From Leucobacter sp042726155 (GTDB lineage Bacteria; Actinomycetota; Actinomycetes; Actinomycetales; Microbacteriaceae), in NCBI RefSeq assembly GCF_042726155.1, contig NZ_JBHXHV010000004.1:1-64000 (forward strand): DNA of 64,000 bases, read 5' to 3'. The notes below the pieces were generated by a model, which was given only the letters and a program-made list of their open reading frames with translations, was not told the DNA's origin and made no database searches. Every line of letters begins with the position of its first letter. Positions within the stretch are counted from its first letter, which is position 1. Below are positions 50,788 to 59,587 of the stretch, in pieces. A program made the position numbers and the translations under genes.

Positions 50788-51753
50788 ATGGACGTAGACA
50801 TGCACACCCTCATCACCGGAGCCGGCCAGATCGGCTCACAACTGGCGCTCGACCTCGAGGCGGCCGGCCACACGGCAACCGTGCTTCTTCGCGGGAACGG
50901 CGCTGTAGCGGGTGCCACCGTGCGCTCGGGAGACGCGGGCGACCGCGACCAGTTGCGCGCCGCCGCGGTTGGCGCGAGCGCGATCTTCCACTGCATCCAC
51001 ACGAGTTACTCCGCGAAGACCTGGCGTGCGGAGCTGCCCCAGCGCGAACTCGCCGTAATGGATGTCGCGGCAGAGCTCGGCATCCCCGTCGTCTTTCCCG
51101 AGTCGGTCTACGCCTTCGGCCGAGGAGCGCGCGATCTGAGCGAGACGTCACCCCTTGCTCCAGCGTCCCCGCTCGGTGAGGTGCGAGCCGAGTTACTCGC
51201 GGCCCGCGCCGCGCACCCCGCCCGCACCGCGTCGGTGATCGCGTCCGACCTATTCGGCCCAACCGCCGAAGCGAGCACATCGGTCGTCCTCGGAACGGTG
51301 CTCACCCCGGCAGCCGCCGGGCGCACGGCGTGGGTCATGGGAGACCCGGATGCACCGCACGCGATCACGCTGATCCCGGATCTCAGCCGAGCGATGATAG
51401 CCGCCGTGCCGCTCGCGACCTCGGGTGACACGGTGCTCATGGCGCCGACGGCCGAGGCGCGCTCGCAACGCAGCATGGCGCGCGACGGGGCACGGGTCAC
51501 CGGGCAGCGGGTGCGCCCCGTGCGACGCATCCCCACCGCGGTGTTCGCCATCGGCGGGCTGTTCTCGCCCATGGCACGCGAGCTGTATCACCAGCGCTAC
51601 CTCTGGAACGCCCCCAGCGTGATGCGCCCGGGTCGCCTCGAAACCGAGCTGGGCCAGCGGCCGACCCCCTGGGACCAGGCCCTGGCGGAGTGGGCACGGC
51701 AAACTTCTGCCACCTCTGGCGCCCCCACCACTTCTGCCACGCCCGTAGCGTGA
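50788..51753 (+). CDS. NAD-dependent epimerase/dehydratase-like protein
   Basis: A 321-residue extended SDR-type protein. The NAD loop is GAGQIGSQLA, and the substrate site is degenerate: instead of a clear Tyr-x-x-x-Lys there is VFPESVYAFGRGAR. It resembles atypical NAD(P)-binding sugar-epimerase-like or NmrA-like proteins. ATG 50788 or 50800 are both possible. The C-terminus is low complexity (SATSGAPTTSATPVA), and the TGA stop is the first triplet of the palindromic element at 51750-51815. It is divergent from TetR, which probably represses it. Confidence 0.75.
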   Translation: MDVDMHTLITGAGQIGSQLALDLEAAGHTATVLLRGNGAVAGATVRSGDAGDRDQLRAAAVGASAIFHCIHTSYSAKTWRAELPQRELAVMDVAAELGIPVVFPESVYAFGRGARDLSETSPLAPASPLGEVRAELLAARAAHPARTASVIASDLFGPTAEASTSVVLGTVLTPAAAGRTAWVMGDPDAPHAITLIPDLSRAMIAAVPLATSGDTVLMAPTAEARSQRSMARDGARVTGQRVRPVRRIPTAVFAIGGLFSPMARELYHQRYLWNAPSVMRPGRLETELGQRPTPWDQALAEWARQTSATSGAPTTSATPVA

Positions 51754-51815
51754 GAGATTCGGCTTCGGTGAGACGAAACCACGCCATTACGTCTCACCGA
51801 ACCCGAATCGCTCAC
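51750..51815. repeat. Palindromic element A1 (GATTCGGCTTCGGTGAG family)
   Basis: Arms 51750-51775 and 51790-51815 are inverted copies with two mismatches over 26 nt and a 14-nt loop. It begins with the epimerase stop codon (TGAGAGATTCGG). The 17-mer GATTCGGCTTCGGTGAG is repeated exactly in element A2 at 53532-53548. Confidence 0.75.
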
Positions 51816-51855
51816 CGGACAGGCGGTGGAGGCAGGCGCTGGGCTGAGGTTTACA

Positions 51856-53505
51856 GTGAGTGACGTGCACAGATTTTCATGGCGGCCGGATCTGCTCGGG
51901 ACCCTCTTGGGGCTCCTGGGAGCAGTCCTCTCAATGACGCCCTCGCTGCTGCCGAGGCCGGCCCTGCTGCAGGGCGTGATTGCCGGGCTCTCGTTCGGTG
52001 CCGCCTACCTGTGCGGCCGCGCACTTACGGCGATCGTGCGGCGCACCACGGCGGTTAGGTGGTCAGCGCGCGTGCGCCGCCGCGTGTGGTGGGGCGTCGG
52101 AATCGCGCTGCTCGTCGGCATCGTCCCCGTCGGCGCGCTCGTGCTCGGGTGGCAGAACGGCGTGCGTGCGGCGGTCGAGATGCCACCGCTCGATGCGCTC
52201 GCCCCCTGGCTCGCAATCGTGGGGTTCGTCGTCACCGTGGCGCTCTGTTTCGCGATTGCGAATGGGTGCGTGCGACTGTTTCGCCGTATCGCGCGGCGCG
52301 ACGGTGGGCGGCTGCGCGGGCGCGGATTCGCCTCGATCACGGTCATCGTTGTAGTCGCGGTCGGGGGCACCGCCGTTGTAGCCGGAGCCGTCGCCGCCGT
52401 CGACGCCGTATATCTCGGCCGCAATGGCACGGTATCTGCCGACAGCGTCGAGCCCGCCTCCGAGTTCCGTTCAGCCGGCCCCGACTCAGCCATCGACTGG
52501 GACACGCTCGGCCGCCACGGCTCGGACTTCGTGGGCGGTGGACCAACCGCAAACCAGATCAGCGCACTCACCGAGCACGAAGCAATCGAGCCGATTCGCG
52601 TGTACGCCGGGCTCGATTCAGCCCCCGACGTACGCGCACGCGCCGCACTCGTCGTCGACGAACTCGAACGCACCGGTGCGTTCGACCGCAAGTGGCTCGT
52701 CGTCGCAACGACCACGGGCTCAGGCTGGCTCGAACCGCAGACGGTCGACGCCTTCGAATATCTGCACGGCGGCGACACCGCCATCGCGGCGATGCAGTAC
52801 GCGTACACGCCGAGCTGGGTGTCGTTCCTGTTTGATCCGGATGCACCAGTCAGTGCCGCGGACGCACTGTTCGACGCGGTGCACGACAAGTGGGAGACGC
52901 TTGATCCGGGTGACCGCCCCGAACTGCTGGTGTACGGGCTGAGCCTCGGGGCTCACGGCACCCAGGCAGTGTTCGACGATCTCACCGATCTCCGCGCGAG
53001 CACCGACGGTGCGATGCTCGTCGGCAGCCCGAACAGCTCGCCACTGTGGCGAGAGCTGCAATCCGCTCGCGACCCGGGATCACCCGTGTGGCGGCCCGTG
53101 CTCGACAACGGGCGGGAGGTGAGGTGGCTATCGCAGCTCGGCGACGAGCGGCTGCTTCCCGGCCCGTGGCTCGCGCCGCGCGTCGTGTATCTGCAGCACG
53201 CGACCGATCCAGTGACCTGGCTGACGCCCGAACTGCTGTGGTCACCACCCGAGTGGCTCGGCGACGCACGCGCGCCCGACGTGTCGCCATCGATGCGGTG
53301 GATCCCGGGCGTCACCGCCGTGCAGGTCGTCGTCGACATGCTGATGGGCGAATCAGTGCCCGCGCGCCATGGCCCCAACTACGGCGACGTCGTGCTCAGC
53401 GGTTGGATGAGTGTTTCGGGCGACGGCGGGCTCGACGCCGCAGCGATCGACCACATTCAGGAGGAAATCGAGGGCTACGCGCTCAGTGATGCTGACGCTC
53501 TCTGA
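51856..53505 (+). CDS. Alpha/beta hydrolase membrane protein (Abhydrolase_9 type)
   Basis: A 549-residue protein. Residues about 10-190 contain four or more membrane helices (LLGTLLGLLGAVLSMTPSLL at the start), matching what I know as the Abhydrolase_9 N-terminal region. Residues about 220-545 form an alpha/beta hydrolase of the same family with the nucleophile motif YGLSLGAHG. The active site probably faces outward; lipid or ester hydrolysis is inferred. GTG 51856 is likely; GTG-independent upstream starts add ten residues. The gene is framed by two copies of one palindromic repeat (A1 and A2) and interrupts otherwise conserved neighbourhoods. Confidence 0.8.
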   Translation: MSDVHRFSWRPDLLGTLLGLLGAVLSMTPSLLPRPALLQGVIAGLSFGAAYLCGRALTAIVRRTTAVRWSARVRRRVWWGVGIALLVGIVPVGALVLGWQNGVRAAVEMPPLDALAPWLAIVGFVVTVALCFAIANGCVRLFRRIARRDGGRLRGRGFASITVIVVVAVGGTAVVAGAVAAVDAVYLGRNGTVSADSVEPASEFRSAGPDSAIDWDTLGRHGSDFVGGGPTANQISALTEHEAIEPIRVYAGLDSAPDVRARAALVVDELERTGAFDRKWLVVATTTGSGWLEPQTVDAFEYLHGGDTAIAAMQYAYTPSWVSFLFDPDAPVSAADALFDAVHDKWETLDPGDRPELLVYGLSLGAHGTQAVFDDLTDLRASTDGAMLVGSPNSSPLWRELQSARDPGSPVWRPVLDNGREVRWLSQLGDERLLPGPWLAPRVVYLQHATDPVTWLTPELLWSPPEWLGDARAPDVSPSMRWIPGVTAVQVVVDMLMGESVPARHGPNYGDVVLSGWMSVSGDGGLDAAAIDHIQEEIEGYALSDADAL

Positions 53506-53531
53506 GCCGAGCGGCCGCCGCCAGCGTCGGC

Positions 53532-53585
53532 GATTCGGCTTCGGTGAGGCTGAGCGCAGCACAGTTATCTCACCGAAGCCGATTC
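53532..53585. repeat. Palindromic element A2 (GATTCGGCTTCGGTGAG family)
   Basis: Arms 53532-53548 and 53569-53585 are inverted with one mismatch over 17 nt. It lies between the convergent alpha/beta hydrolase and recQ genes. Read from recQ, its stop region TGAGAGAATCGG begins the element just as in A1. Confidence 0.75.
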
Positions 53586-53587
53586 TC

Positions 53588-55684
53588 TCACCGAGGCCCA
53601 GCGAGCGTCTCCAGTACAGCCGCGCCGTAGCGCTCGAGCTTGACCTGGCCGATACCCGAGATAGCGAGTAGTTCTTCGTCTGTCTTAGGTTCGTGCACCG
53701 CGAGCGCCGCAAGGGTCGCGTCGCCGAACACGACGTACCCTGGCACGCCCTGGCCGCGCGCCTCGCCCGCGCGCCATGCTCGCAGCCGCTCGAACACCTC
53801 GGCCTGATCCGGCGACAGGTCTGCAGCGGCCGCCGAGCGCTTTTCGCCGCCCGAACCGCGAGTCGCGCGCCCACCGCGCCCGGACGCTGCGCGGGTCACG
53901 ACCTCCTCGCGCATCTGCACGGACTCTTCGCCGCGCAACACGGGCTTCGCAGCCTCGGTCGGAGCGAGCACGCCCCACTCACCTTGCGCTTCGAGTAGCC
54001 CCGCCGCGAGCAGGTGTCGCACGACGCCGCGCCACTGGGCGACCGACCACTCGGTGCCGATCCCCCACGTGGAGAGCTGGTCAAGTCGCATCTGGGTCGC
54101 GCGTTCCGAGGTCACGCCGCGCAGCACATCGATGTGCTGTCCCGCTGCGTAGGTGCGATTGCGTTCCTTCTGCGTGCGGATCACCGTCGACAGCAGCATC
54201 TGCGATGGCACCGTCGCGTCCCACAGCTTCGGCGGTGTCAGGCAGACGTCGCAGTTGCCGCACGGCTCCGTGCGATCTTCGCCGAAGTAACGCAGCAGGT
54301 AGACGCGCCGACACTGCACGCCCTCGCAGAGCGCGAGCATCGCGTTCAGGTGGCGCGACTTGGCCGCGCGCGACGCCTGATCGCCCTCGCCCGACTCAAT
54401 CATCTGGCGCTGCTGCACGACGTCTTGCAGTCCGTACGCCAGCCACGTGTCTGACGGCAGCCCGTCACGACCGGCGCGACCCGTCTCCTGGTAGTAGCCC
54501 TCAACGGACTTCGGCAGGTCGATGTGCGCGACAAAACGCACGTCGGGCTTATCGATGCCCATTCCAAACGCGATCGTCGCGACGACAACGACGCCGTCTT
54601 CGCGCAAGAAACGGGTCTGCGCGTCGAGCCGCACCTCGGCGGGAAGCCCCGCGTGATACGCGACGGCGTCGACCCCAGCGTCGCGCAGCGCTGCCGCGGT
54701 CTGCTCGACGCGCTTGCGGCTGAGCGCGTACACGATGCCCGCTTCACCGGCGTGCTCGCCGCGCACGAACGAGATCAGTTGCGCGCGACCGCTCTGCTTC
54801 GACTCAATGCGGTAGCGGATGTTGGGCCGGTCGAAGCTCGACACGAAGTGCCGCGCGCGCTGCAGGTGCAGACGCTCAGTGATTTCGGAGTGCGTCTCTG
54901 GAGTTGCGGTCGCCGTGAGCGCGATGCGTGGCACGTCGGGCCACCGCTCAGCGAGCGCTCCGAGGCGCAGGTAGTCGGGGCGGAAGTCGTGGCCCCACTG
55001 CGACACACAGTGCGCTTCGTCGATCGCGAACAGCGCGATACGCCCCTGAGCGAGCAACTCGACTGTGCCGGGCGCCGACAGCCGCTCAGGCGCGAGGTAG
55101 AGCACGTCGAGCTGCCCGTTGCGGTACGCCTGCTCGACGGCGCGGCGATCCTCGATCGACATCGCCGAGTTCAGTGCCGCGGCGCGCACGCCGACGAGCC
55201 GCAGGGCCGCGACCTGATCGTGCATCAACGCGACGAGCGGAGACAGCACAATGCCGGTGCCCTCGCGAACGAGCGACGGGATCTGGTAACACATCGACTT
55301 GCCGCCGCCGGTCGGCATCAGCACAACGGCGTCGCCACCGTCGATGACCTGGCGAATGATCGCCTCTTGCTCACCACGGAACGCGTCATAGCCGAAAACC
55401 TCGGCGAGCACCTCCCCCGGTTCACGGCCGACGTGGGGGCCGCCCGGTTGCAAGGACTGGCTCGCCGCGCGGGATCCGAGAGCGCCCGCGCCGTTCGCAG
55501 CCGCAGCGGGTGCACCCGCGCGTCCAGGAGCCGCGCCATCCGCGGCAGCACCGCCAGACCAACCGTCAGGCGCCGGGGCGCCCCAGGCCTCGCCGGGCCA
55601 GCGCTCGTCGTCGCCGAAATCGAAATCGGCGCTCTGCTCGTCTGCGCCTGCGGCCCAGTCGCCCGTCATGCGCCCGCCCGTCAT
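53588..55684 (-). CDS. recQ: RecQ family ATP-dependent DNA helicase
   Basis: A 698-residue 3'-5' helicase for recombination and repair. After an ~85-residue Gly/Ala-rich N-terminal extension come motif I TGGGKSMCYQIP, motif II IDEAHCVSQWGHDFRPDY, motif III ALTATATPE and motif VI QETGRAGRDG. The RQC zinc-binding cysteines are in CRRVYLLRYFGED and CGNCDVC, and a C-terminal HRDC domain ends ISGIGQVKLERYG. The start is ATG 55684, 4 nt after the small membrane-protein gene; ATG 55669 is also possible. The order mca - small membrane protein - recQ looks like an operon. Confidence 0.92.
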   Translation of the reverse strand: MTGGRMTGDWAAGADEQSADFDFGDDERWPGEAWGAPAPDGWSGGAAADGAAPGRAGAPAAAANGAGALGSRAASQSLQPGGPHVGREPGEVLAEVFGYDAFRGEQEAIIRQVIDGGDAVVLMPTGGGKSMCYQIPSLVREGTGIVLSPLVALMHDQVAALRLVGVRAAALNSAMSIEDRRAVEQAYRNGQLDVLYLAPERLSAPGTVELLAQGRIALFAIDEAHCVSQWGHDFRPDYLRLGALAERWPDVPRIALTATATPETHSEITERLHLQRARHFVSSFDRPNIRYRIESKQSGRAQLISFVRGEHAGEAGIVYALSRKRVEQTAAALRDAGVDAVAYHAGLPAEVRLDAQTRFLREDGVVVVATIAFGMGIDKPDVRFVAHIDLPKSVEGYYQETGRAGRDGLPSDTWLAYGLQDVVQQRQMIESGEGDQASRAAKSRHLNAMLALCEGVQCRRVYLLRYFGEDRTEPCGNCDVCLTPPKLWDATVPSQMLLSTVIRTQKERNRTYAAGQHIDVLRGVTSERATQMRLDQLSTWGIGTEWSVAQWRGVVRHLLAAGLLEAQGEWGVLAPTEAAKPVLRGEESVQMREEVVTRAASGRGGRATRGSGGEKRSAAAADLSPDQAEVFERLRAWRAGEARGQGVPGYVVFGDATLAALAVHEPKTDEELLAISGIGQVKLERYGAAVLETLAGPR

Positions 55685-55688
55685 ACGC

Positions 55689-56030
55689 TCAGCCTCGCGG
55701 CCCCGCCGCCGGATCAGCACCCGGCTCAGCAGCGCCCGGCTCGACAGCACCCGGCTCAGCAGCACCCGGCTCGACAGCACCCGGCTCGGCGCCGCCGGTA
55801 TCAGCGGCCCCGACCGTGCCGTTTTGATCAGCGAGCTCCTGCTCGATCTGCTCGCGCACGTCGGCGCGGTAGCTGTTGCGACGCAAGCGCCGCACCATGT
55901 TGAAACCGAGCAAGATGATGCCGATACCGAGCGCTGCGAACGCGAAGAATCCGGCAACGCCGGGGCTCACTGTGTCGGGGTCAAACTCGGTCTCTTCGGC
56001 GACGCGCACCACAGCAGCCAACAGGCTCAT
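55689..56030 (-). CDS. Small membrane protein in the mca operon
   Basis: A 113-residue protein with one helix (about 24-46, VAGFFAFAALGIGIILLGFN) followed by a basic RRLRRNSYRADVREQIEQEL segment and a repetitive tail of EPGAVEPGAAEPG units. The DNA of the tail (55705-55795) is a tandem repeat of ACCCGGCTC-type units. It overlaps mca by 4 nt. The counterpart next to mca in mycobacteria (Rv1083 by memory) is also a small single-helix protein of unknown function. Confidence 0.75.
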   Translation of the reverse strand: MSLLAAVVRVAEETEFDPDTVSPGVAGFFAFAALGIGIILLGFNMVRRLRRNSYRADVREQIEQELADQNGTVGAADTGGAEPGAVEPGAAEPGAVEPGAAEPGADPAAGPRG

Positions 56031-56893
56031 GCGCCCTCCTCAATTCCCTGGAAAAGATCTGCTTCGAACTCGCTGGTCGCCACGCGCGACGCGGCGAGGC
56101 GGTAATCCTCGAACGGCCACGCTTGGCGCTGCAGCTCGTTCGGCCAGAAGAAGAACGAGCTATCGGGAGCCACCTGGCTCGCGTGCGCCCGCAGCGCCTC
56201 GTCGCGGCGCTCAAAGAAACGGCCGACGTCAACGCTCGCGGTGCCGACGTAGGGGCGGCGCGTCATCCACTCGCGAATCTCGGTGAACTGATCGATCATG
56301 GGCGACGACGGGTCGTTGTCGATCAGCCACTGATAGATCGTGTTGACGCGCTTCGCGTTGAAGATTTCCTCGTAGTACATCTTCGACATTTCCCACGGGG
56401 CACCGGCCTCGGGGTAGGCATTTGCGTCGCCCGACACCTCCCACGCAATTCGGCTGATGTCGTGGCAGCGAATGTGATCGGGGTGCGGGTAGCCGCCCTG
56501 CTCGTTGTACGTGATCATCACGTGCGGGCGGAACTCGCGAATGATGCGCACGAGCGCCTCGGCCGAGACCTCTGCGGGAATGCCGGCGAACGACGTTTCC
56601 GGTACGGTCTCGCCCTCGTCGGGCAGGCCCGAATCTTGGTACCCCAGCCACTTGTGCTCGAATCCGATGATTTCCCGGGCGCGCGCCATCTCGTCGCGGC
56701 GCAGCCCGGGGAGGTCGCGGCGGCTCTTCGGATCGCGGGCCACCAACTCGTTGAGCAGGTCACCCCGCTCGCCACCGGTGCAGCTCACAATGAGCACTTC
56801 GGCACCCGCTTCGACGTAGTGCGCGTAGGTGGCAGCACCCTTGCTGGACTCGTCGTCGGGGTGTGCATGCACCGCGATCAACCTGAGCGTCAT
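56027..56893 (-). CDS. mca: Mycothiol S-conjugate amidase
   Basis: Cleaves mycothiol conjugates of electrophiles and antibiotics to a mercapturic acid for export and GlcN-Ins for reuse. The 288-residue LmbE-type Zn enzyme has the metal motif AHPDDE (His11-Glu15), HPDHIRCHD and the C-terminal LFQG. GGGAGGACC precedes ATG 56893. The length and NEQGGYPHPDH match Mca rather than MshB. It marks the organism as a mycothiol producer. It overlaps the downstream small membrane-protein gene and is divergent from the DUF4307 gene and greA. Confidence 0.92.
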   Translation of the reverse strand: MTLRLIAVHAHPDDESSKGAATYAHYVEAGAEVLIVSCTGGERGDLLNELVARDPKSRRDLPGLRRDEMARAREIIGFEHKWLGYQDSGLPDEGETVPETSFAGIPAEVSAEALVRIIREFRPHVMITYNEQGGYPHPDHIRCHDISRIAWEVSGDANAYPEAGAPWEMSKMYYEEIFNAKRVNTIYQWLIDNDPSSPMIDQFTEIREWMTRRPYVGTASVDVGRFFERRDEALRAHASQVAPDSSFFFWPNELQRQAWPFEDYRLAASRVATSEFEADLFQGIEEGA

Positions 56894-56978
56894 GAGGGTC
56901 CTCCCACGTGCTTCCCGGGAGCTTCCCGGTACTCTGGCAACAGACATCCAGTTTACCCAGCGCAGATCGGAGATTGCC

Positions 56979-57431
56979 GTGCCGCAGGCCGACATTCCCT
57001 CCTCCGGACCCCTGATTTCCGGCGCACCAGCGCAGTCGCTCGAGGACCGCTACGGCAGGGGACGGCGGTCTCGCTTCGACCGTCGTTTCGCGTGGACCGC
57101 CGCGGGGCTGCTCGTCGCGGCCGGTATTGCGTTCTTCGCGTTCAGCGGGTGGCAACAAACGAACCGCGTCTCGTTCCAAGACATCGGGTTCACGAGGCAG
57201 GGCGACACCAGCGTCGACATGAAGTTCCAGGTCACGACCGAGGCGAACACGCCAGTCGCGTGCGCCGTCGAAGCGCTCAACTCCTCGAAGGCGACCGTCG
57301 GCTGGAAAGTCGTCGAGCTGCCGGTCACCGAGCAGCAATCGCACACGGTGACTGCGCGCGTGGTCACGACGAACCCGGTCACCGCCGTGAGCGTGCGCGA
57401 GTGCTGGGTGATCGAGGTCGACGCCAGCTAA
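56979..57431 (+). CDS. DUF4307-type membrane protein
   Basis: A 150-residue actinobacterial protein with an N-terminal cytoplasmic arm containing LEDRYGRGRR, one helix (about 45-65, AGLLVAAGIAFFAFSGWQQ) and an extracytoplasmic beta domain with two Cys (CAVEAL and RECWV). This is the DUF4307 pattern; its gene sits between mca and greA as in mycobacteria. GTG 56979 with CGGAG upstream is preferred. Function unknown; 122 nt separate it from greA. Confidence 0.82.
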   Translation: MPQADIPSSGPLISGAPAQSLEDRYGRGRRSRFDRRFAWTAAGLLVAAGIAFFAFSGWQQTNRVSFQDIGFTRQGDTSVDMKFQVTTEANTPVACAVEALNSSKATVGWKVVELPVTEQQSHTVTARVVTTNPVTAVSVRECWVIEVDAS

Positions 57432-57466
57432 CGTCGGCCAATCCCCACCGAACCGGTCAAGACTGG

Positions 57467-57530
57467 TATCCTGGAGGTTGCGCCCTGGTTCACTCAGGGC
57501 GTTGTCTGTATCCGGGCGCGCGTGCGCGCC
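57467..57530 (+). promoter_or_regulatory. greA promoter and two-hairpin leader
   Basis: TATCCT (57467-57472) is a probable -10 box. The leader can form CGCCCTG/CAGGGCG (57481-57487, 57495-57501) and GGCGCGC/GCGCGCC (57515-57521, 57524-57530) before the gene at 57554. greA is autoregulated by leader structure in E. coli; here this is only a possibility. Confidence 0.4.
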
Positions 57531-57553
57531 ACTCTCTGAATCGAGGATCGTCC

Positions 57554-58039
57554 ATGGCCGAGCCCACCCAGACCTGGCTGACCCAGGAAGCATACGACCG
57601 ACTCAATGGTGAGTTGGAGCAGCTCTCTGTGGCCGGCCGAAAAGAGATCGCTGCGCGTATTGAAGCGGCGCGCGACGAGGGCGACCTGAAGGAGAACGGC
57701 GGCTACCACGCTGCGAAAGACGAGCAGGGCAAGATGGAGGCGCGCATTCGCGACCTCGAAGAGCTGCTCAAGCACGTCGTCGTCGGCGAGGCCCCCGAAG
57801 CGAGCGGCGTCGTCGAGGTCGGCACCGTCGTGACCGCGAACATTTTCGGGGACGACGAGCGGTTCCTGCTCGGTAATCGCGAGCTCGCGAACGGCTCAGA
57901 TCTCGACGTGTACAGCGCCGAGAGCCCGCTAGGCGCGGCGATCCTCGGTCGCAAGGTCGGCGACGAGGTCAGCTACACGGCCCCGACCGGCAAGGAGATC
58001 GCGGTCAAGATCATCGCGGTCGACACCTACGCGGGCTAA
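57554..58039 (+). CDS. greA: Transcription elongation factor GreA
   Basis: Rescues backtracked RNA polymerase by stimulating transcript cleavage. The 161-residue protein has the N-terminal coiled-coil with the tip acidic residues in AARDEGDLKENGGYHAAKDE and the C-terminal FKBP-like domain ending VKIIAVDTY. GAGGAT lies upstream of the ATG. It follows the DUF4307 gene, as in mycobacteria. A strong 18-bp hairpin lies 67 nt downstream. Confidence 0.95.
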   Translation: MAEPTQTWLTQEAYDRLNGELEQLSVAGRKEIAARIEAARDEGDLKENGGYHAAKDEQGKMEARIRDLEELLKHVVVGEAPEASGVVEVGTVVTANIFGDDERFLLGNRELANGSDLDVYSAESPLGAAILGRKVGDEVSYTAPTGKEIAVKIIAVDTYAG

Positions 58040-58106
58040 CGAGCCGCACGACCGCAGCTACGCGGCCGCAGCAGCAAGACCGCAGCCGCAAGACCGCAAT
58101 AGCAAT

Positions 58107-58147
58107 ACGGAGGGGCAGGATCGCTGGGCGCGATCCTGCCCCTCCGT
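58107..58147. terminator. 18-bp bidirectional terminator after greA
   Basis: Arms 58107-58124 and 58130-58147 are exact inverted copies (core GGGGCAGGATCGC / GCGATCCTGCCCC) with a 5-nt loop, between convergent greA and the permease gene. Confidence 0.8.
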
Positions 58148-58164
58148 CGTGTGCGGGGGCCGCC

Positions 58165-59559
58165 CTACTCGTACATCGAAATATTGATGGGCCCCGTGAG
58201 ATCGGGGGCCGGCATGCGGAAGCCGCGCGTCTTCACGAGCAAGAAGATGATCCCGAGCGCCAGCCAGACGCCGCCGACGATCATCGAGATCGAGTCGAGA
58301 CTGAACCACAACCAGACATTGATGACGACGCCGATGCCCGGGATCGCGACGAACGTCAGCCACGATGCGGCCGTGCGCCGCTTCAAGAAGCGGAAGAACA
58401 TGAAGATCACCGACAGGTTCACAAACGTGAACGCGATGAAGGCGCCGAAGTTGATCATCGAGGCGGCCTGATCCAAATCAATGAACAGCGCGGTCAGCGC
58501 AACGGCCGCGACGATCAGCACGTTCGCGACGGGCACGCCGGTGCGCGGGTTGACGCTGCCGAAGAGTCGCTTCGGAAGCGCTCCGTCGCGGCCCATCGCG
58601 TAGAGCAGCCGCGCCGCGCTCATCTGCTGGGTGATACCGCAGCCGAGCACCGCCATCATGTACCCGCCGACAAACATCGCCTGGAACGCGGCTCCGCCGA
58701 TGTACTTCGCGATCTCCGGTGACGCACCGACGATGTCGGCGAGCTGCGACACATCGGGGAAGAGCGTCTGCATCACGTACGTGACCGTGATGAAGAACGC
58801 ACCCGCGACCGCGATGATGATGAAGATCGCGCGCGGAATGTCCCGCTCGGGCCGCTCTGCCTCTTCCGCGAGCGTTGAGACCGCATCGAAGCCCAAGAAG
58901 GAGAGGGCGAGGATCGCCGCGCCGGCAGCGATCGCGGCGCCCTGTACGTCGTTTGAGATGAACGGCCGCGCCGTGAACTCGGCACCGTTTGCGCCGTTCG
59001 ATATGTTGATCACGGTCAGCACGACGAACACGACTGCGACCACGAGCTGAATGCCGACGAGAATGACGTTGAGGCTCGCCGCAAGCTTTACCCCGACGAG
59101 GTTCAGCACCGTGCAGATGGCGACGGTGAGCAGCACCCACACCCAGAACGGCACCCCCGGAATGACGGCGGTCATGTAGATCGCCGACAGAATCGCGTTG
59201 ATCATCGGCAGCAGCAGATAGTCGAGCGTCGCGACCCAGCCCACCAAGAAGCCGAGATGCGCGTTGATCGCCTCCTTGGCGTAGGTGTAGGCGGATCCGG
59301 CAATCGGGAAGAATCGCACCATGCGCGAGTAGCTGAACGCCGTGAACAGCACCGCGATCATCACCACGATGTACGCGAGCGGCACGTGGCCGTCCGTGAC
59401 ATCGGCGACGATGCCGAACATGTCGAACACCGCGAGCGGTGCCATGTAGGCCAGCCCGATGAACACGAGGTGGCGCAGTTTCAAGGTGCGCTTCAGGGTG
59501 GCTCCACTCGGACTTGCGGCCGCAACTTCAACGGCGGAGTGTGATGGCAACGTCGACAT
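58165..59559 (-). CDS. APC-family amino acid/amine permease
   Basis: A 464-residue, 12-helix importer of the amino acid-polyamine-organocation superfamily. FPIAGSAYTYAKEAINAHLG in helix 3 and FLGFDAVSTLAEEAERPERD are characteristic, and the latter is the substrate-helix segment seen in PuuP/ethanolamine-type permeases. ATG 59559 has GGAAAAAGAAG upstream. It lies 28 nt after the amidohydrolase gene on the same strand, so uptake and hydrolysis are probably linked. An amine or N-acyl amino acid is a reasonable substrate. Confidence 0.88.
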   Translation of the reverse strand: MSTLPSHSAVEVAAASPSGATLKRTLKLRHLVFIGLAYMAPLAVFDMFGIVADVTDGHVPLAYIVVMIAVLFTAFSYSRMVRFFPIAGSAYTYAKEAINAHLGFLVGWVATLDYLLLPMINAILSAIYMTAVIPGVPFWVWVLLTVAICTVLNLVGVKLAASLNVILVGIQLVVAVVFVVLTVINISNGANGAEFTARPFISNDVQGAAIAAGAAILALSFLGFDAVSTLAEEAERPERDIPRAIFIIIAVAGAFFITVTYVMQTLFPDVSQLADIVGASPEIAKYIGGAAFQAMFVGGYMMAVLGCGITQQMSAARLLYAMGRDGALPKRLFGSVNPRTGVPVANVLIVAAVALTALFIDLDQAASMINFGAFIAFTFVNLSVIFMFFRFLKRRTAASWLTFVAIPGIGVVINVWLWFSLDSISMIVGGVWLALGIIFLLVKTRGFRMPAPDLTGPINISMYE

Positions 59560-59587
59560 CTTCTTTTTCCTCTGGGTCTCTCGCCGG

